Part shown: piece after piece, positions 46,091-57,919 of the stretch
Layout of the letters: the number at the start of each line of letters is the position of its first letter
Numbering within the stretch: the first letter of the stretch is position 1
Assembly: GCA_007026445.1 (NCBI GenBank)
Contig: VDMD01000022.1
Coordinates: 310,001-374,000 of the forward strand
From: Schizophyllum amplum
Taxonomy: Eukaryota; Basidiomycota; Agaricomycetes; Agaricales; Schizophyllaceae
Direction of reading: 5' to 3'
Length of the DNA stretch: 64,000 nt
Made by a program: the position numbers and the translations under genes
Notes under the pieces: generated by a model
Seen by the model: the letters and a program-made list of their open reading frames with translations, nothing else
Database searches by the model: none
What the model was told of the DNA's origin: nothing

Positions 46091-47254
46091 TCATTCAACG
46101 ACGATCCACCCGCGTATTGTGCCCTCCTCGTCCCCGTTCACCGGTGGCAGCTTCGTCCGCGGCTTGTACGTCTTCTTCCGGAGCGACAGCGGTCGCTCCT
46201 TCCCGCGCAGGCGCCAGTACACGCCGCACGCGTTGCAGACGAGCAGTCCGTCCTTGTTGCGCCGCCACACCGACGTGCTGCGCGTCTCGCAGTGGCTGCA
46301 CTCCGGCCCCGTGTTCGCATCCGCGCGCTGCTCGCTGCCGTCGCGCACGAGGTCGAGCGGGCGCGGCTTGCAGCGCTGCTGCAGGTAGAGCCCGCACGCG
46401 TTGCAAAGCGGCCGCTGCGTCTCGGGGTCGCGCCGCCACATCGGGCTGGAGGTGAATGTTAGGGGGAAATGTTGTTAGGCAAGAGGAGACGTACGTCGTT
46501 GTCGTCTCGCAGTGGGAGCACTTCTTGGTAGGGACAGTCGGGTCAACGCTCGTCCGCGGACTGTCAGAAGTCGATGCGGAGGTGAGTACACGTCTGCGGG
46601 ATCTTGGCGAGTATGCGGGTGCGTCGGGCGGCTCTGGAGGAGGCACAGGGGGCAAAAGGGGCGCTTGCCGTCCGTATTCCGTCGCGAGAGGCAATGAAGG
46701 TAGAGGGGGTAGTCGAGACGAGCCCTCCAACGCTGATCCAACAGAAGGCAAATACTGGCCGCGATAGGGAGCGTAGGTCGGGTCTGAGTAGCCCGTCATC
46801 GTTGAGGAACCAGCGCCGGGTGTCTGAGACGGAAAAGTGGCGCCGTAGTCTCGATAGTCTGACGCTGAATTGGTGGTGTACGGCCAGGGAGGATATTGTG
46901 GCGCAGAATTCTGAGGCATGGGTAGAGAAGGCGCCATAACATTTGCTGGACTCGTGTTCCACTGCTGGTTGTAGTACGTTTGCAGCGAGTCATTGAACTG
47001 TGGGCCTTGGGAGCGCGGCCGCGTCGCGTACTGCTGAGCGTACTGATCCGGAGATATCAGGCTCGTGGAGGAGGTCGGGTAGCTCTGTACGTTCTGCGCT
47101 ATCGTATCCGATGCTTCACCTGTCCATAGTTCATCGATGGCAGAACAAGAGCTAGGAGAGGAGAGAACATACCTGCATACGACCCGCCACCCAGGTCGTA
47201 ATACTGGCTCGCATAACGCTCGTCATGTTGACCGGGCCATGGGTCGTTGTACAT
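46091..47254 (-). CDS. GATA-type transcription factor with two zinc fingers
   Basis: Three exons on the minus strand give about 350 residues. The start MYNDPWPGQHDERYASQYY opens a long low-complexity Tyr/Pro/Ser/Gln region. A basic patch (SPRSRRRVLTS) precedes two GATA fingers. Finger 1 is KKCSHCETTTTPMWRRDP then LCNAC (C-x2-C-x18-C-x2-C), split by an intron at 46446-46491. Finger 2 is CSHCETRSTSVWRRNKDG then VCNAC (x17), followed by a basic tail (LRKKTYKPRTK). Two fingers close together recall the fungal iron regulators Fep1/SreA/Urbs1, but the cysteine-rich iron-sensing segment expected between the fingers was not seen, so that role is not claimed. It is divergent from UTP25. Confidence 0.88.
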
Positions 47255-48055
47255 GCCACCGAGATCTGAAGCGGCGACCTACCACCAGCGACAGCTAGAG
47301 TAGACGCCACAGAGCGTCGCGGAAGAAGAGATCCGCGCAGAGCCTCCTCCATCGCTTAAGTATCGTGCGTAGGACCAACCCTGAAGGGGACGAAGAGCGC
47401 ACAGAGCCATCAGGAAGTCAGTCCGCCGATCGCATCAAATTGCGACATGCGGGGATAGTGGAGAGGGAGGCGGGCGCGCAGCGCCATGGCTCATATTGCT
47501 GTACTGCACTCACTGAGCTCCTTGTGCAGAGTCTGTGCAAGAGGAACGACGCCCCGTGATAGAACCAAAAGAATGAGGGAGGCTGGCCGATGCGAAGGGA
47601 CAGCCGGCATTGAAAGCGATGCCAACCTGATTCCGAATCCTGGTGCGGCGTTGTTGCATTGCGCGATCTGACGAAAGAGGAGGCTTGCATCTGCGGGATG
47701 ACGCTGTTGCATATCAGAGCATCGAGATACCGTCCATGCCTAGACCTTCCCCAAAGCAAGGCCGTGACGCGGGGAAAACAAACGAGAGTTTGATGTTTCT
47801 GAGAGCTTGGCCAATTACGCGTTTTTGCCTGACCCACAAGTATGCGGAGAGGTCATGCAGGCATTTCGTCCCGTGGAACAGAGAGGACGCGTAGAGGAGA
47901 GCATCCGTGTCAAGGTGTACATCGGAGTTCGAAGCAAGCGATGCATTGTTTGTTCGTTGAACGGACAAACAGCAACACGTGGAGAAACGGTTCCGAGATC
48001 AATCTCTTTTGGATTTCCCGATCAACATCCATTGTTTTCTGCAAACGCGCGAGCG
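47255..48055. other. Divergent intergenic, GATA factor / UTP25
   Basis: About 800 bp with both promoters. A 139-codon antisense frame (47418-47837) and an in-frame upstream extension of UTP25 from 47807 have no family support. Confidence 0.5.
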
Positions 48056-50441
48056 ATGAAGCTGAACGACCCCAACGACGCCCGGACGAAGCTCCTGACG
48101 CTTCTCAATGTCTCCGCACTCAAGTCCAAGTCGCACAAACGAAAGCGGGAAGCGGAGGACAGCTTTATTCCGATGAAGACCAAGCTGAACGCGCGCAAGA
48201 AGCCCAAGATGGACGGCGAGGTGGGGAAGGCAGACGAGACGAAGGAGAATAAGGAGGGGGAGCCGGAAGTTGATGAAGAAAACGAGGAGGGCCAGGATCA
48301 AGCGTTGACTGTGGCCGATGAGGGCGAGGTCTACGAGCGGCACTGGGGGAACGAGCCCGCGGCGTTGACCGAGGCCGCTCGCGCAGCGGTAGAGCGTCGC
48401 GCATGGGAGAAGCGGACGACCAAGGATGGAGCACTGGAGGTACCGGAGGGTACTGCAGCACCCGCTGAAGACACTCCTGTCAACCTCGACACGGCGATGG
48501 CCGCGCATCGGGACGCGCTGGTGATCGACACCGCTCGTAATGCCGAGACGCGCTCTGCAGTTGCGCGGCACGCATTGACGCATGTCCTGAGGTCCGTATT
48601 CACAACAAACGGACATACTTGCATATGCTAACCCGTTGCAGGAAACGCAAACGCGTGCTGAAGAACACGGAGGTGCTAGCCAAGGATCCGGACCAAACTT
48701 TGCAAGACCAATCATTCAGCCGCCCATCCATCCTCATCCTTTGCCCCTTCCGCTCTCATGCACTCAAGTGGTTTAACGCGCTCACTGGACCTGGCGCTTT
48801 ACCTGAGAACTACAGCGTCTATGGTCGCGATCGTGATCGTGTCGCAAAGGCCTTCGGCTTGCCCGAAGGCGCGGTGGATAAGTTGACGGAAGCTCCTCTA
48901 GGTGCGTTCGCTTTCCCTCATATCGCCTCGTTAGCTATGTTGACCTGAGTCATTCTTCTTTCCCTAGGCACTTACCCGCCTGATCATGTCGCCACCTTTT
49001 CGGGCAATGTCGACGATAAGTTCCGCGTCGGTCTGCGCATCACCAAGCGCTCAGTCAAAGTCATATTTGGCGCGCAACGGCATAATGACCGTGACGGCAG
49101 CAAAAAACACAACGACAGCGGCGGGTTGCACGGTTGTGACGTTCTCCTGGCAAGTCCCCTGGGTTTGCGGACTGGCATTGAAAACGAAGGGTGTGCATCC
49201 CGCTCGGCCTTTCGTTACTTATTCGTGTGCTCAATCGTCCCCTAGAAATGCGGACCTTCTCTCTTCCATCGAAATCCTAGTCGGCGACGGCCTCGACATC
49301 ATGTCGCAACAGAACTGGGAGCACGTCAAGTTCGTGTTCGACCACTTGAACCAAATGCCCAAGGACGCTCGCGACGCGGACTTTTCGCGCATAAGGAGCT
49401 GGTGCTTGGATGGGCAGTAAGTATCGTTGCCTTTTATATACCCCGTGATTTATCTGACCGCGATACTTACAGAGCCGGCTTCCTTCGCCAGTCGCTCCTG
49501 TTTACTGCGTACGAAACACCTGAGCTGCGCTCGCTCTACAACTCGCAGCTGAAGAACGTCGAGGGCAAGTGTCGCCTCGCCATCGGCCCGCGGGAGAGCG
49601 GTGTCAGCGTCCCTGAGGTTTGTCTTCTGTTGGTCGAGTCGTACGTGCCGGAAACTGATCTGCAATTCCAGGGTGTGAACACGGACTTTATGTACTTTGA
49701 CTGCTCGGGCGCAAAGAACGAGCCCGACAAGCGCTTTGAGTTCTTCACGTCGCAGGTGCGTTGTTCTAGCACGTAAACGCCCCATGCATCAATTCTGATG
49801 GTATGCAACACAGGTCCTCCCAGGGCTTCTCAAGTCTGCCGTCCAGCGCGAACATGCATGCATCTTCGTGCCCTCTTCCTTCGACTTCATCCGCGTAGAG
49901 AACCATCTGCGAAAGGAGGGTCTGAGCGTTGCTGTGCTGAGCGAGTGAGTACATTCTCCTTGTGGCAGGTCATGCCTGGCGTGGCAGGTCTTACCTGGAG
50001 GACATGTATACAGTAGTACGCATCAGGAAGGCTGACGAACGACCCCCAGGTACTCCACCCCGCAGGATATCTCGCGCGCGCGCCAGGCGTTCTTCACCGG
50101 GAAAAAGCCGCTGCTGCTCGTCAGTGAACGCTTCCACTTCTACAGGCGGTACAAGCTGCGCGGGATCAGGCATCTGGTGTTCTACGGACCGCCGGACCAT
50201 GCCAGGTGAGTCTCGCGTGATCGCTAGATTGCTTTACGGGCATCTACGCGCATGAGAAACAGACCGACTGACCGACTGGCGCTGCAGGTACTACGCCGAG
50301 TTTTTGTCCTTCCCATTCTTGGACCAGGAGGTTGAGTCGAGCGACGTGACTGCGCGGCTGATGTACTCCAAGTACGATCGGATGCGGCTTGAGCGGATCG
50401 CTGGGCGCGAGGGGGCGAAGGAGTTGCTGGCTGGAAGGTAG
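48056..50441 (+). CDS. UTP25: U3 snoRNP-associated protein Utp25
   Basis: A multi-exon gene of roughly 660 residues. The start MKLNDPNDARTKLLTLLNVS is chosen because the region upstream lacks conservation; a basic/acidic segment (SHKRKREAEDSF, DEENEEGQDQ) follows. Conserved blocks are RPSILILCPFRSHALKW, DDKFRVGLRITKRSVKV, CDVLLASPLGLRTGIE, DLLSSIEILVGDGLDIMSQQ, NWEHVKFVFDHLNQMPKD, DFSRIRSWCLDGQAGFLRQS and the C-terminal RHLVFYGPPDHARYYAEFL. Utp25 (Def in animals) has a degenerate DEAD-box-like helicase fold without intact ATPase motifs and acts in the SSU processome for 18S rRNA maturation. With Enp2 at 16-18 kb this is the second small-subunit assembly factor in the window, but the two are not adjacent. 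Confidence 0.92.
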
Positions 50442-51064
50442 CTGAGGACCTGGTAAGGAGCACACCAGCCATTCATGCGTACGCCGTATTGGATCCATGC
50501 TTGAATATAGGACCGTCATGGGGACTGCAAAGGAGTATTTGCCATAGTCTTTTGCTCTTCAGACGACCAATGGTGACCTTCTTCAGTCGATCGCTGCTGA
50601 CCTACTGACGATACACAGTAAATGAACTCGGTGTACCTGCACAATCCAAGGTTACGTCCAGCCCAAGTCAGACTACCCGACACTCAGCAATTGAACTTCA
50701 ACAACGTGACCTTCACGTGACTGACATCAACTCACGCCCAGCGCTTATCCCCGGGTCTGTAACATCGTTTCCGGCGTCTCCCCTGCAATCTGAGGACCAG
50801 AGTTGCAACGTTCCGTGATGTCATCAAGAGCCCCGCGTACAGAGCCGTCGCATGCCCACCCGTCGGTGCGCGGGGCAGCAGCCTTTTGTATCGTCGCGTT
50901 TGAGCGCCGCACTCTTCCTTCCGCCCCCCATCCTCCCCGTTCGACTTTGCGCCGCGCCCCCCACGATTTGCGCGGCCTTTTGACATCAGTCCGTCTGGAT
51001 CCTCACTGCTCCTTCTTCTCTTCTTCTGCCTATCTTCCTCATAAGTTATCATCTGCTTTCCACG
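50442..51064. other. Intergenic, UTP25 to GFA-domain gene
   Basis: About 620 bp. A pyrimidine-rich stretch (about 50890-51060, many CTTC/TTCTTC runs) lies directly before the next ATG, as in fungal core promoters without TATA. Confidence 0.5.
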
Positions 51065-52349
51065 ATGCACTCTTCAGAAAGACCGAGTCCTGAGGACGAC
51101 TGGAGGAGCCGGCCGCCGTATGCTGAGGGGCGCAGGATGGTGTTTTACACTGGTGCGTGCCATCCTGATTGACACGTATTGGCGCTAACGAGATGACCAG
51201 GCGGCTGTCACTGCCAACGCGTCCAGTACTGCATATATCGTGAGAAGCCGCTTGACTCCAAGTACTGCCATTGCAGGGAGTGCCAGGCGCTTCACGGCGC
51301 GCCTATGCAATGGGTTAGTGCAACGTCCAGCGTACTTCCTAATCACCCGCTCATTTCCACAGGCGTGCGTATTTCGCAAGGTCGACGTCAAGTTTACCAA
51401 AGGACTCGATGATCTGGCTTTCTACTACGCCCCCGATCGCTCGACCAACCACTTGCTGCCGTGCAAGGTCTCTTGTGGTCACTGTCGTGCTCCACTGATG
51501 GACGAGGGCAACAACATCCTCATGCTGTTCCCCACGAACATCAACTTCACGGACTCGCCTAAACGCGAAGGATACCGGGGTAAGTGTCGTATTTACGCTC
51601 TGGTAGGCGCACCATGCTGATCACCAACAACAGGCCGCACAGCGGACGAGAAACGCTCACTGTTCGCTCCTCAATGCCATATCTTCTACGGTTCCCGCGT
51701 CTGCGATATCCCAGATGGGAAGCCCAAGTTCAAGACGCACAAAGGCGGAGAGGAGGTACCGGAAGTAGTAGGTGGCGCATCGCCCCCAACGCGCGCGGAG
51801 AGGCGGCAGTCGACTCGCGTGAGCAGGGTGGAGACCCTGAAGCGTGAGGTTCCGACTTCTTCGAGGTCGATCCGGCGCAGCCTGCCGTTGACCCCAGGTC
51901 AAGCGTCGCCGGCGCCATCGGTGCGAGCGCTGCCCGAGTCGCCCCAGCGCGCCGACTCCCTCCTGCCCATGCGCGCGGACGTCGAGCTGCCCTCGCGCAG
52001 GGAGTCGCTCAAGTCTTTTAAGCCGGCCGATGGCTTAATCCACGATGAAGTCCCGCCTTACGTGGGGCTGCCGAAGCAGAACAGTCCGCCGCAGCGGTAC
52101 GACTGGGGGATGCCCGACCTTCGTATGCCGGAGCTAAGGATGCTGGGCGAGTGGGGCACGTCGGACAACACGAGCGAAACGGAGGTGTCAGACGTCCTCC
52201 GGGATTCGGGCGTGGACGTCGTGTCGGAGGTCTTCCGAGGGGACAAGTCAAGTCGGGTATCTCGCTACAGCCAGGAGTCGGATGACCTTCGGGAAGAGCC
52301 TCGGTACCCGCCCAATGGTGTAGTGTCGCCCGTTGGACACTACGGCTAG
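51065..52349 (+). CDS. GFA/Mss4-fold zinc protein (formaldehyde-activating enzyme-like domain)
   Basis: Four exons give about 375 residues. The N-terminal ~170 residues carry the GFA pattern of paired cysteines: GGCHCQRVQY, KYCHCRECQALHGAPMQWACVF and KVSCGHCRAPLMDEGNNILMLFP, which would bind zinc in a Mss4-like fold, then FAPQCHIFYGSRVCDIPDGKPKF. The C-terminal half is Pro/Ser/Arg-rich and probably disordered (SIRRSLPLTPGQASPAPS, SSRVSRYSQES). The family name comes from glutathione-dependent formaldehyde-activating enzymes, but most fungal members with this fold are uncharacterised, so only the fold is claimed. The long disordered tail is unlike the compact ~190-residue enzymes. Confidence 0.85.
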
Positions 52350-53070
52350 GAAGCTCTTTTCTGTCTACATTTCATTCTTTTAAGTTATTGTTTGGTTTCG
52401 CAATGCATGCACGTCCGAGGCAAATCTCAATCCTTGCGAAAATGCTGCAAAATCAAGGCTATATGATACAGCGCTGGCGCTGAATGATAGCCGTTTGCAT
52501 AGGCAGTGAATAAGCGCTGCATGGGTGTCCTGTGGGTTTTCTGAACTTTTTAGTCCCTCGAAAACACGATATCTGCGCTGAAGGGCCCTCCCGGAAGACG
52601 CCGAACGCGCCCGTGATGTGACGCGTCTTCGGACTTTCGGCGGAACCGGCGATTACCGACGAGCAACATCTCGACAATAATCTAGCCAGCGCTCAGCGGA
52701 TTACTTATTGTATCCGTCCAGACTCTTACAGCAGGCGCGGAAGTTCGTTGGAAGTAGACCGTCTGGGGCCCTCTGATGGCTGATTTACGGGGCCCATCTG
52801 GTATACTTCTGTTTCATATGGCTGCCTTTGGTGCAAATCTCTGATGCCGGTGTACTTAAAAAGGATTTGCCTAGCTCGCACGACGCACACCACTGCCGTC
52901 AACGTGACGCTGGTCCACGCATTGGATGAGTGCATTCTAATCAACCAACCACGACTTTGCAATGCCACATCTTGCCACATTGACATTGACTGCATAAAGT
53001 CTAAGAGTCATCGGTGTTTCAAGTTGGGATTGCAACCTTAGTACCCCCCCCCCCCCCCCCGGCTGTCTTC
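52350..53070. other. Intergenic, promoter of P450 copy 3
   Basis: About 720 bp. The end of this stretch aligns with the leader of P450 copy 4: CATAAAG where copy 4 has TATAAAG, and a run of 17 C at 53044-53060 where copy 4 has four. Confidence 0.55.
53044..53060 (+). repeat. Homopolymer run of 17 C in the leader of P450 copy 3
   Basis: GTAC followed by 16-17 consecutive C, ten bases before the ATG region. The paralogue leader at 61690-61694 has GTACCCC. Confidence 0.8.
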
Positions 53071-55664
53071 ATGGCTCCTCCTGGCGTAGGCTTGTTGACC
53101 AAAGCGCTGCCGCATCTAGCCATCCCCTCCATCATTACCTATGGGTGCCTCCGCGCTTTGGAGAATGTGTGCGAGGTCAAGCTCCCCATCTGGATGATGG
53201 TCGTTCTCGTGCACCCGACGCTGTCGCTCTTCCGTGGCTTCCTTGACGACTGGCGGATGCATAGCAAAGCAGCCGCTAATGCCGCAGTCGTCCCACCTCT
53301 TCTACCGAGCAAACTTCCGTTAGGGCTGAGTCACCTCAGTACCATACGGAATACGGTGAGATCAGGAGGGTTTGGTCAGTTCTCCGTTCTTCGCCGCAAC
53401 GTCGACTGACGTCGCTGTTAGCTCGTGTTCTAGATGTTTGGGCCAAGAAGTTAGACGCCACCATATACCGTGTCAATCTTGCGGGTACGATCAAGGTATG
53501 ATAATGTAAACCGCACGTCGACATGACCCTCAGGCTGATAGATAAAACAGTTTTTCACTATTGAGCCCGATCATGTCAATGTACGGGCTGAAGCGAGCAG
53601 GTTTAGAAGTCTAAGCTGACGCATAGCGCACCCTATAAGGCCATTCTGGCGACTCAGTTCGAAGACTTCGACAAAGGTGAGTATATAGCTCGTTCTTGAT
53701 TGACGCTGAGGCTGGTACACCTTAGGCCCTATAACCGACGACTCATTCAAGTCTCTCCTTGGTAGCGGTGTCTTCAACTCAGATGGCGACATGTGGAAGT
53801 AAGTTTGCCATTTTCGCGACTTACAACGATGGACAAGTCCTTATTTTCATTAGGTTTCACCGCACCATGACGCGTCCATTCTTCAACAAGGACAAGATTT
53901 CACACTTCGACAATTTCGAAAGGCACGCTGACGATATCATCCGCCTGGCAAAGGAGCGCATCACCGAGGGATACCCCGTCGATTTCCAGGATATGGTTGC
54001 GCGGTTTACTCTCGACTCCGCTACGGAATATCTATTTGGATACGACGTCAACTCATCCGGTGCGGGTCTCCCGTATGCACCGGGCGCTCCGACTTCCAAC
54101 CCGCCCGAATTCTTCGCTCACTCATCTAATCGCTTCGTGACGGCCTTTGAAGAGGCTCAAAATTTGACAGCAATGCGTGCGCATGTCGGCCCAGGCTGGC
54201 GTCTGTACGAAGCCTGGAAGGATAAGGTTCAGCCATGTCGGTGCGTATAGGGATATTTTTGTGTCTGGGCGCCATTGCTAACATTCATCGTACTCTAGGC
54301 ACGTGATAGACGGTTTTGTGAACGAAATTATTGCGGACTCGGCCCTTCAGAAGGCAGAAATTGAAGCTAAAAAGGCCACGTCGGAAACGAAGACTGGGGA
54401 AGATGATACACTCCTCTCACATCTAATGAAGTATACGCAAGGTGCTAAAATGCTTCCCTCCTGCACCCGTCCTACTTACGCTTTCTCGTAGACCGTCGCG
54501 TGCTTACGGATGAAATTGTCAATTTGCTGGTCGCTAGCCGCGACACTACTTCCGGTACCCTTTCATTCGGCATATACAAGCTGGCGGAACATCCCGATAT
54601 CCTTGCCAAGCTACGTGAGGAGATCCTTGATAAGGTAGGGTCGACGCGCCGACCGACATACGACGACATTCGGGACATGAAGTGTGAGCGACAACTTCTC
54701 TCTATCAGATAACTCGACGAATGACATGATGTAGACCTACGCGCTTTCTTAAATGGTACGCCTGACATTGCCACTGGTCTGACGCCCTACGCAACTCTAT
54801 ACTCATACGCCTGTAGAGGTCATGCGTCTTTACCCTATTGTGTGCGTGGTTATCCCCATCATCATTGTTTGATAGACTGACTCTCCTCAGTCCTGTCAAC
54901 GGCAGGCGAGTGCACCTCGGCGATTTGATGCATGAGTTGATTAACGATACGGCAACAGACAAGCAAATAAGGACACCCTTCTCCCTTACAAGGACGCCAG
55001 AAAGCCTCCGGTCTTCATACCCAACGGAAGCAAGTGAGTGCCGAATCGCAATGAGACTGCGACTCCCTTGATCTGACACCGATTCAAGCGTCATATATAG
55101 TGTATACCTTATACATCGGCGCGCTGACCTCTGGGGTCCGGACGGTGCGTGCTTACTGCTAATGAGACCCTGCGCCGCCATAGCTGACCTGCGCTGTCCA
55201 GCCGGCACGTTCGATCCTGACCGCTTCATCGACGAGCGCCTAGGCAGATACCTTGCGCACAACCCGCACATCTTCGTCCCCTTCAACGCGGGCCCGCGCA
55301 TCTGCCTCGGCCAGCAGGTGCGGTCTTCGTTCTCGCGTACTCCTTGACACCTGTACTGACTCCCGCGATACCCTGCTTCCTGCAGTTCGCTTACAACGAG
55401 ATGTCATACTTCCTTATCCGGCTACTTCAGAACTTCAGCGGCTTCTCGCTCGCTGACGACGTGCAGCCAGCGGACACCATCACGTCCTTCCCCACCTCAG
55501 ACGCGCCGGGCGCGGAGACGGAAAAGCGAGTGTTCGCTGCGCACCTGACGATGTATCTCAAGGTGAGCATTTGGCGAGCGCGGAGGACTCAATACTGACT
55601 TGTGTCTTAGGACGGCTTGTGGGTGCGCATGACAGAGGCTCCGGCGGCGGAACAGAGCGCGTGA
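53071..55664 (+). CDS. CYP63-like cytochrome P450, copy 3
   Basis: A many-exon gene of about 580 residues that joins in frame throughout. Exon 1 is 53071-53374 ([20 protein letters not shown] anchor). Later parts give [35 protein letters not shown], the K-helix EVMR, PDRF, heme loop [10 protein letters not shown] and the end [11 protein letters not shown]. The I-helix reads VASRDTT, not VAGRDTT as in the other three copies; this glycine is part of the conserved (A/G)-G-x-(D/E)-T-T oxygen-activation motif. Exon 1 lacks nine bases (three residues) in the second hydrophobic segment compared with copy 4. A 15-nt exon (54891-54905) is followed by a GC-AG intron (54906-54958). It may be a weakened or respecialised duplicate of copy 4. 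Confidence 0.88.
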
Positions 55665-55874
55665 AGGCAGAGCAGCCCTCGTTTTCTACAATATAAAGTT
55701 GCGGACCACTCTACTGAATGGTGAAATCTCGTTCTATAGACGGGCTTGCCTTCATTCACATTGCCTGACAACGTGATTATTATATACACCGAAGTCAGAT
55801 GCTAGCGCTACACGTTTGCATGTACAGTCAATAACTATATGTGTGATATTACTGTCCTTAATCTGTCCTAGAGC

Positions 55875-57735
55875 TCAATGCACTGGCTGCCGTTGTATCG
55901 GAACTGCGGTAGTATTGGACCCAAGCCCCGTCGAGCCCGAAGCCGTTACTACAGCCGTCCGTATTGGCCGGCCAGGCTCAAATGGAGGTGCAGCGCTCGA
56001 CAGAGTCGAACCTTGACTTCGCGAAGTCGCACTAGGCACAGGCGCCGTCGCAAGATGCGAGCTGGAACTCGAACCCGAAGATAGATGCGTGCCGGAAGAC
56101 GATGAAAGCAGCGGCGCCCCACGACTCCCGGCCTTCCCGTTCGGATGCGAGTGGTGGTGGAAATGGTGCCGATGGTGGTGGGCGCCGTGCGCGCGGGGCG
56201 CAGTGTGGTGTGACACCGGCCGGTGGCCAGATGGGCGGGTGATGATGCCGGGGACGGTGCCAGCGAGTGGCGGGTATGTAGGTGCGCGGATCGGCGTGGT
56301 CCGTGGCGGGAAGAGCGGATGCGTGATTACCTCCCCGAACTCGGACACGTCCGCATTGAGCGGCTCGACGTCGAGCTCGCCACCGTACAGCTCTTCCATC
56401 TCCGCGCGCTGCAGCTCCCGCTCGAGCACGCGCAGCTGCTCCTCAAGGTCGGGCAGCACTGTGCCCTCAAGCTTGGTGCGTTTCGCCTGTAAGCGCTCCG
56501 CACGGCCGTCGAGCGCGGCCAGCTCGCCCTCCATTGCAGCCGTCTTTTTCCGCGCCTTCTCCTGGGACCGTTCGCGGGCTTTCCGGGCAACGTCTGCTGC
56601 GCGCTTGAGTTCGCGGTGCGCGGCCTCGCGCTCGTCACGCGTCGCTTCGAGGGCGGGGAGGGACTCTTTTCTTGATAGCTCCCTGCTCGAATCGCTCCTT
56701 CGTACTGAAAGCGATAAGAAAATGAACAAGAAACACATAAAACATACCGTTCATAGTCTTCGAGCATTGCATCGTAGTGCTTACGCGTACAGATCCCGTA
56801 ACCGAAGTTGCGGACGTTGAGTCCACGCTTGCTCTTGTTATCGATGTCGGCGTCGTCCATGATACGCTTCTTCTTCTTGGGGTCTTTGCGCGCGTATTTG
56901 ATGACCTCCCGCTTGATTATGGCTGTATCGTCGCACTTGCCGTCGTTTTGAACGTCTTGCATCTGAAAGAATATCGGTGGGCGTCCGGGCGGTAGAGGAA
57001 GATGACTCACCATGATCACCAGCGCCATATACAGTTCCGGATATGCAACGAGCTCTGCGAGAAGCTCCCGTAGGCTAGGAATCTTCTCTGCGAGCACGTT
57101 AAATGCGATTGATCGCTGCTTTTCAAGCCTGCAGTGGTCAGTTAGAAGCGAGACCGGAAAAGGTGGATGTATGCGCACCGTGTTCGAGCAAGCTCGTCAT
57201 TCAAAGCAGCCGCTCGCGCCTCCGCGTCTTCCTCCACATCGTCTGCAAGCTTCAGTCCCGCCTCGTGGATGCCTTGCATGAAAACGCTCTCGAGGTCGCC
57301 AAACAGCATGTAGGGGACATCACAAACGCAGCCGCGAGCGCCGTGCAGGTAGGGGTAGAGCGGCGAAGAGCGACTGTGAGGATAAGCATGAGTATATGCG
57401 TCAGAAAGACTGCCCAACGCACGTACTCGTCAACGCGCGGCCGCTTGCGCGGGCCATCCAAATATTTCTCCAACGCGGCCAAAACGCGGTCACTCGATCG
57501 CTTGCGTGGCTGCTCTTCGGTGTCGCTAGAGACATCGGGATCTTGTACGTCCGACCTCTCCGTAGGCCGAGTATGCGAAAGTCGGGGTTGGGGCTCTCGC
57601 GAGACTCGAGGGGGAAGTTGACCAGTAGGGGTGGTCGCGCGTAAGTACAGCGGCGCGGCGAAGCTGACCGGAAGGCCGGCTCTTCTGGAGCTTGCCTGGG
57701 ACGCGGAGGACGAGGCGCTTGCTTTTGCTGGCCAT
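55875..57735 (-). CDS. Unrecognised basic coiled-coil protein, probably nuclear (frame breaks)
   Basis: A minus-strand gene; I do not recognise the family. It starts MASKSKRLVLRVPGKLQKSR, then a Ser/Pro/Arg-rich part with SSDTEEQPRKRSSDRV and GPRKRPRV (nuclear-signal-like). A middle domain reads CVCDVPYMLFGDLESVFMQG, AEKIPSLRELLAELVAYPEL and KREVIKYARKDPKKKKRIMD, then NVRNFGYGICTRKHYDAMLE. A long charged coiled coil follows (EREAAHRELKRAADVARKAR, LPDLEEQLRVLERELQRAEM). The tail is His/Ser/Pro-rich. The frame needs one A removed from AAAA at 56667-56670 to pass from FEQGAIKK to ESLPALEATRDE; a second shift near 57670 is suspected. The basic helices suggest a chromatin or RNP partner, but no function is claimed. 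Confidence 0.7.
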
Positions 57736-57919
57736 GATGAGGGAGGAGGAGAAGGGGGATAGTGCGTGGAATATGGATGTATGCGCTCAAGTACGCGTGA
57801 TCACGAGACCGCGTCACGCAGATGAACTCCGGGAATGGCTTATGTAATGTTCCTGGAGTTCGCGCGCGCGCGCCTAATTGCCTCGGACTGATCCCGCCGA
57901 ATACTTCCAACCAACCACC

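Noticed and set aside
47418..47837. 139-codon minus-strand frame in the GATA/UTP25 promoter region
   Set aside because: It lies in a divergent promoter and has no recognisable domain.
47807..48055. In-frame N-terminal extension of UTP25
   Set aside because: The residues are not conserved-looking, and MKLNDPNDARTKLLTLLNVS is a better start.
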